Part shown: positions 4,411 to 5,422 of the stretch, piece after piece
Numbering within the stretch: position 1 is the first letter of the stretch
Layout of the letters: every line of letters starts with the position of its first letter
DNA from: Gammaproteobacteria bacterium
Lineage (GTDB): Bacteria; Pseudomonadota; Gammaproteobacteria; Steroidobacterales; GCA-2729495
Assembly (NCBI GenBank): GCA_030429685.1
Contig: JAUIEY010000140.1
Span: forward strand, 1-5,422
Length of the DNA: 5,422 nt
Direction of reading: 5' to 3'
Made by a program: the position numbers and the translations under genes
The notes under the pieces: generated by a model
What the model saw: only the letters and a program-made list of their open reading frames with translations
Told to the model about the DNA's origin: nothing
Database searches by the model: none

Positions 4411-5422
4411 TTGGAAATAGACATTATTCTGGAACCGGACCTGAACCCGGCGCAGATTGCCGAGATTGCTGTAGCCGCCGAAAAACTCGGTATTCGCGCA
4501 CTGTGGAGTTCCAATTACCATCAGTACCGGGACTGTCTGCTGTCGCTGGCACCAGCCGCAGCTGCCACCTCCAGAATACTGCTTGGCCCGCTGGCGCTGA
4601 GCCCATGGGAAATGCACCCGCTGAAAATGGCCAATGCCCTGCTGACCCTCAATGAAATGACCAACGGCCGCGCTATTGTCGCCGTCAGCGCCGGCGGCGG
4701 CGTGCTGGGCGCGATTGCCTGGCGAGCCAAAGTCGGCGGGCCAGTGTGGCCGGCCCAGGACCCCGTCACCAAAAACCGCTATCCGGACCGGCGCGTGCGC
4801 GGCGTGCGTGAGGCACTGGAGATTATTGATCAGGCTCGCTCCGGCAAGTTCTCAACGGGCTATGACGGTGGCACATTCGTCGTCAACCGGCCGTTTGTCA
4901 TGGAGTGGGCACAGCAGGAAGGCCCTCTGCTCTACAGTTGCAGCAACGGCCCGCAGATGATCCGCATGGCAGCAACGGGGCACGCTGACGGTATTCAGTT
5001 CAGTGACTTCACCGTTGATATGACCGCCGCTGCCATGCCGCTTGTTGAAGAGTCGCTGGCGAACCGTGACACACCACCGGAAGATTTTCGTCTGGGTAAT
5101 TTCTGGGCCTGGCATATGAAGCCGGATCGCGATCATTCATTCTATGAAGCGCGCCGCGAATTGATCTGGCGAGGCGCACTGATCGGGCGTGAGGAACATG
5201 TTTTACGAAAATTTATCAACGGCGATGATGAGCTGCAGATTATTCTCGACAACTGGGACAACTTCCGCAAAGCCAGCTGGACCCGTTCCGGAGAGATTGA
5301 GGGTGTGCCTGAAGATCTGGTCAACCGCCTGATCGGCGGGTTGTCCTCGGCGGGAGACATCAACGATCTTGATGCGGAAATCGAACGTTTCCGCGGCTTC
5401 CGCGACGCCGGCCTGACGGAAT
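4411..5422 (+). CDS. LLM-class flavin-dependent oxidoreductase (luciferase-like; C-terminus cut by window edge)
   Basis: TIM-barrel oxidoreductase of the bacterial luciferase/F420-reductase superfamily, probably cytosolic, using FMN or F420; 337 codons are present and no stop is reached. Family features in order: first strand EIDIILEPDLNPAQ (2-15), LGIRALWSSNYHQ (26-38), then LLGPLALSPWEMHPLKMANA and LNEMTNGRAIVAVSAGGG (80-97), matching the family pattern of a His-Pro step, tLdelspGR and a Gly-rich turn. Later YSCSNGPQMIRMAATGHADGIQ (175-196) matches the conserved 'gp...A...aDGv' strand. TTG 4411 is preferred because GGGAG precedes it by 7 nt and the protein then opens on strand 1. An in-frame ATG at 4348 would add 21 Pro/Arg-rich residues (MRRPVGPPAATILPP...) unlike the family. 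Substrate, and FMN versus F420, cannot be told. It is divergent from the zinc-ribbon gene; anything downstream is outside the window. Confidence 0.92.
   Translation, partial: MEIDIILEPDLNPAQIAEIAVAAEKLGIRALWSSNYHQYRDCLLSLAPAAAATSRILLGPLALSPWEMHPLKMANALLTLNEMTNGRAIVAVSAGGGVLGAIAWRAKVGGPVWPAQDPVTKNRYPDRRVRGVREALEIIDQARSGKFSTGYDGGTFVVNRPFVMEWAQQEGPLLYSCSNGPQMIRMAATGHADGIQFSDFTVDMTAAAMPLVEESLANRDTPPEDFRLGNFWAWHMKPDRDHSFYEARRELIWRGALIGREEHVLRKFINGDDELQIILDNWDNFRKASWTRSGEIEGVPEDLVNRLIGGLSSAGDINDLDAEIERFRGFRDAGLTE

Overview
The window is a GC-rich, densely packed stretch of bacterial chromosome. Gene style suggests a Pseudomonadota genome, most likely a gammaproteobacterium: compact spacing, Shine-Dalgarno sites, occasional TTG starts, an FmdB-type zinc ribbon and a DUF6524-like membrane protein. 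That placement is inference from family content; no rRNA or tRNA is present to anchor it. I see no insertion sequence, integrase, phage gene, CRISPR array or RNA gene.

Layout: (1) 1-1317, minus strand: a MATE-family multidrug/cation antiporter whose C-terminus runs off the left edge. It probably starts at a TTG with a GAGG ribosome site, and a perfect 8-bp hairpin lies just upstream. (2) 1522-1959, plus: a 145-residue four-helix membrane protein resembling DUF6524, divergent from the MATE gene. (3) 1982-2938, minus: a class I SAM-dependent methyltransferase with an unexplained ~110-residue C-terminal extension ending in a four-cysteine cluster; it converges on gene 2. (4) 2973-3854, plus: a short-chain dehydrogenase/reductase with an intact active site and an apparent Sec signal peptide, divergent from the methyltransferase across only 34 bp. 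(5) 3864-4280, minus: an FmdB-type zinc-ribbon protein with a histidine-rich (HGHS)n tail encoded by a 12/24-nt tandem repeat; it converges on gene 4 with a 9-bp gap. (6) 4411 to the right edge, plus: an LLM-class (luciferase-like) flavin-dependent oxidoreductase, cut off at its C-terminus and probably started at TTG.

The six genes strictly alternate in strand (-,+,-,+,-,+), so no two adjacent genes can share an operon and there is no sequence-level sign that they form one pathway. The shared spacers (1318-1521, 2939-2972, 4281-4410) must hold divergent promoters. Candidate extended -10 elements flank a 12-bp palindrome in the last one. The convergent junctions (1960-1981, 3855-3863) have no recognisable intrinsic terminator.

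I do not see a clear new multi-gene system. The observations most worth following are the apparently exported NAD(P)-type reductase, the alternating-His tail on the zinc ribbon, the Cys-rich tail on the methyltransferase, and the hairpin or operator elements in the divergent spacers.
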